From positions 1 to 7,670 of the forward strand of contig CAJYBF010000043.1 in the NCBI GenBank assembly GCA_913064935.1: a stretch of DNA of 7,670 bases. The letters are read 5' to 3'. The notes below the pieces were generated by a model that did not search any database, was not told where the DNA came from, and saw only the letters and a program-made list of their open reading frames with translations. Of the stretch, positions 5,897-7,670 are shown piece after piece. This DNA is from an uncultured Mollicutes bacterium. Its GTDB lineage: Bacteria; Bacillota_I; Bacilli_A; MAG-NZ. Each line of letters begins with the position of its first letter. Within the stretch, counting starts at the first letter, position 1. A program made the position numbers and the translations under genes.

Positions 5897-6757
5897 TTAG
5901 AATAATTTCATTTGCTTATGTGTTTCAGGAAATTCGCTTAAATACTTAAAGACTGCTTCATCTAACAATATATTATTTTCTTTACTAGTTTTTCTAATAT
6001 ATTTCATTAAAACGTCGTTGTTAGGTGATGATATCACATAACTTTCGCCGTAAGTATTTACGTATTTTTCCTTTAGCCCAGGAAAATGTATGTCTAATTT
6101 TTCGTAAAAATACTCTCTATTACCTTCTCTTAGAGTCAGCCCAATTCCAAAACAAACAATTCCCTTAACTTCAGCTTTTATACAGTAGTCCATAATTCCT
6201 TTAATATTTTCAAAAGAATCATTAATAAAGGGAAGTATTGGATCCAACCAAACTACAGTTGGAATTTTATTATCTCTCATTATTTCTAAAACTTCAAATC
6301 GTTCTTTTGTGGTTGCTACCTTCGGTTCTAATATTTTGCACAATTTCTCATCGTAGGTTGTCAAAGTCATTTGAACAACAGCCTTAGTTTTTTTATTAAT
6401 TTTTTTAAGGATATTTAAATCTCTTAGGATCATAGATGACTTTGTTAAAATACAAACTCCAAACCCATATTTTAGAATTACTTCTAGTGATTTTTTTGTC
6501 ATCTGTAGTGTTTTTTCGTGATGTATATAAGGATCTGTCATTGAACCAGTTCCTATCATACATTTTTTTCTTTTCCTAATTAACGTAGCTTCCAAGAGTT
6601 CTATAGCATTTTCTTTAACTTCAATATCCTCGAATTCATGATTTATCTGATAGCATTTGCTTCTAGAATCACAGTAAATACAACCGTGAGTACACCCACG
6701 ATATATGTTCATAGAGTTTCTAGCAGATAAAATTCCTTTTGCTTTAGAGAAATGCAT
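5897..6757 (-). CDS. SPL-family radical SAM protein
   Basis: A 286-residue radical SAM protein of the spore photoproduct lyase-like (SPL) family; its reaction is not known. The motif RGCTHGCIYC gives Cys22, Cys26 and Cys29, the CxxxCxxC that binds the [4Fe-4S] cluster used to cleave S-adenosylmethionine. GTGSMTDPYIHHE (69-81), ILTKS (103-107), the LEPKVATTKERFE segment (143-155) and WLDPILPFIND (160-170) fit SPL-family features after the cluster motif. It lacks the length and N-terminal part of true spore photoproduct lyase, so DNA repair should not be assumed. ATG at 6757 has AAGGGG at 6764-6769, 6 nt upstream. It is the first gene of the three-gene unit and lies behind an extended -10 promoter. 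Such enzymes need a low-potential electron donor, which the adjacent flavodoxin-like protein could provide. Confidence 0.9.
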   Translation of the reverse strand: MHFSKAKGILSARNSMNIYRGCTHGCIYCDSRSKCYQINHEFEDIEVKENAIELLEATLIRKRKKCMIGTGSMTDPYIHHEKTLQMTKKSLEVILKYGFGVCILTKSSMILRDLNILKKINKKTKAVVQMTLTTYDEKLCKILEPKVATTKERFEVLEIMRDNKIPTVVWLDPILPFINDSFENIKGIMDYCIKAEVKGIVCFGIGLTLREGNREYFYEKLDIHFPGLKEKYVNTYGESYVISSPNNDVLMKYIRKTSKENNILLDEAVFKYLSEFPETHKQMKLF

Positions 6758-6794
6758 TTTATACCCCTTGTAATTTAAATTTCTAAGTTAAATA

Positions 6795-6815
6795 ATTATA
6801 ACATATATCATTATA
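6795..6815 (-). promoter_or_regulatory. Promoter region of the radical SAM-flavodoxin-selenoprotein operon
   Basis: On the minus strand, TGTTATAAT (6803-6795) is a perfect extended -10 with no convincing -35, placing the start near 6788 and a leader of about 30 nt. A second TATAAT lies at 6815-6810, also without a clear -35. Position between the rRNA-operon terminator and the first gene supports a promoter here. Confidence 0.6.
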
Positions 6816-6856
6816 GATGATGAGATGTATTGATTGATACTTGTAATTATGAACGC

Positions 6857-6885
6857 AAAAAAAAGAGTCATTTAAAGACTCTTTT
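6857..6885 (-). terminator. Intrinsic terminator of the rRNA-tRNA operon
   Basis: On the minus strand, AAAAGAGTC (6885-6877) pairs with GACTCTTTT (6869-6861) around a 7-nt loop, followed by an eight-T run that ends at 6857. It lies 12 nt after the CCA end of tRNA-Glu and upstream of the radical SAM promoter, so it closes the rRNA operon. Confidence 0.88.
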
Positions 6886-6897
6886 GATTATATATTA

Positions 6898-6974
6898 TGG
6901 TGACCCGTACGGGATTCGAACCCGTGAATGCATGCGTGAAAGGCATGTGAGTTAAGCCACTTCTCCAACGGGCC
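6898..6974 (-). tRNA. tRNA-Glu (UUC)
   Basis: A 77-nt cloverleaf with encoded CCA (6898-6900). The acceptor GGCCCGT pairs with ACGGGTC with one G-U. The D stem is GAG/CTC, the anticodon stem CATGC/GCATG encloses CTTTCAC (anticodon TTC), and the T arm is ACGGG-TTCGAAT-CCCGT. It is the last gene of the rRNA operon, 6 nt after tRNA-Asn. Confidence 0.95.
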
Positions 6975-6980
6975 ATAATA

Positions 6981-7057
6981 TGGCGCCCACAACAGGACTC
7001 GAACCTGTGACCCCATGATTAACAGTCATGTGCTCTAACCAACTGAGCTACGTAGGC
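6981..7057 (-). tRNA. tRNA-Asn (GUU)
   Basis: A 77-nt cloverleaf with encoded CCA (6981-6983). The acceptor GCCTACG pairs with TGTGGGC with two G-U pairs. The D arm is GCTC/GAGC, the anticodon stem CATGA/TCATG encloses CTGTTAA (anticodon GTT), and the T arm is ACAGG-TTCGAGT-CCTGT. It follows 5S rRNA by 27 nt, an arrangement common in Bacillota rRNA operons. Confidence 0.95.
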
Positions 7058-7084
7058 AATAATAAAAAAATAATAAAAGAAAGA

Positions 7085-7193
<109 letters not shown>

Positions 7194-7194
7194 C

Positions 7195-7227
7195 TTCTTT
7201 CAAAATTGGATAATACAATTCTTTCAA
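7195..7227 (-). repeat. 23S-5S spacer with a direct repeat
   Basis: TTGAAAGAA occurs at 7227-7219 and again at 7203-7195 on the minus strand, just ahead of 5S. Between them AATTG and CAATT can form a short 5-bp hairpin. This is the region in which the precursor is cut to release 23S and 5S, so a processing role is plausible but not shown. Confidence 0.5.
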
Positions 7228-7243
7228 CTTCAGTCATCAGTAA

Positions 7244-7670
<427 letters not shown>

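Overview
The window is AT-rich with dense, mostly minus-strand genes. It looks like an anaerobic, butyrate-forming member of the Bacillota. The signs are a ptb-buk butyrate pair, strong AGGAGG-type ribosome binding sites, a 23S-5S-tRNA operon and a UGA-encoded selenoprotein. TGG is used for Trp and UGA is not, so the code is table 11. The 5S rRNA is unusually short (about 109 nt), a trait reported for Mollicutes and their relatives, so I do not assign a class or genus.

Layout from left to right: (1) 1-1791, minus strand: ptb followed by buk, which runs off the left edge, with a promoter just upstream. (2) 1901-4245, minus strand: a four-gene membrane operon (unknown membrane protein, PLDc_N-like small protein, ABC ATPase, ABC-2 permease). 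It has a near-consensus promoter and an intrinsic terminator. The last three genes have the order of Bacillus yxlE-yxlF-yxlG, but the ATPase is interrupted by a single in-frame TAA. (3) 4417-4752, plus strand: a divergent small membrane protein of unknown function. (4) A terminator shared by two convergent units. (5) 4831-6757, minus strand: an SPL-family radical SAM protein, a flavodoxin-like protein and an AhpD-like protein. (6) 6857-7670, minus strand: the 3' end of an rRNA operon in the order 23S (partial), 5S, tRNA-Asn, tRNA-Glu, terminator.

The most notable object is the AhpD-like gene. Conventional gene calling would end it at an 82-residue stub. The TGA at 5119-5121 sits exactly where the second Cys of the AhpD CxxC motif belongs. 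The reading frame continues through the family's HH motif to a TAA at 4831, giving 178 residues. A 7-bp hairpin with a GGG loop starts 10 nt after the UGA, so the loop is 17 nt away, as expected for a bacterial SECIS. I read this as a selenoprotein with a CxxU active site, co-transcribed with a flavodoxin-like protein and a radical SAM enzyme.

Two cautions concern sequence quality. The 23S sequence from about 7544 to the right edge departs from near-universal 23S positions in the peptidyl-transferase region, mostly by transversions. This looks more like sequence error near a contig end than biology. The TAA in the ABC ATPase is also explained by one G-to-T change and should be checked against reads before it is called a true pseudogene.
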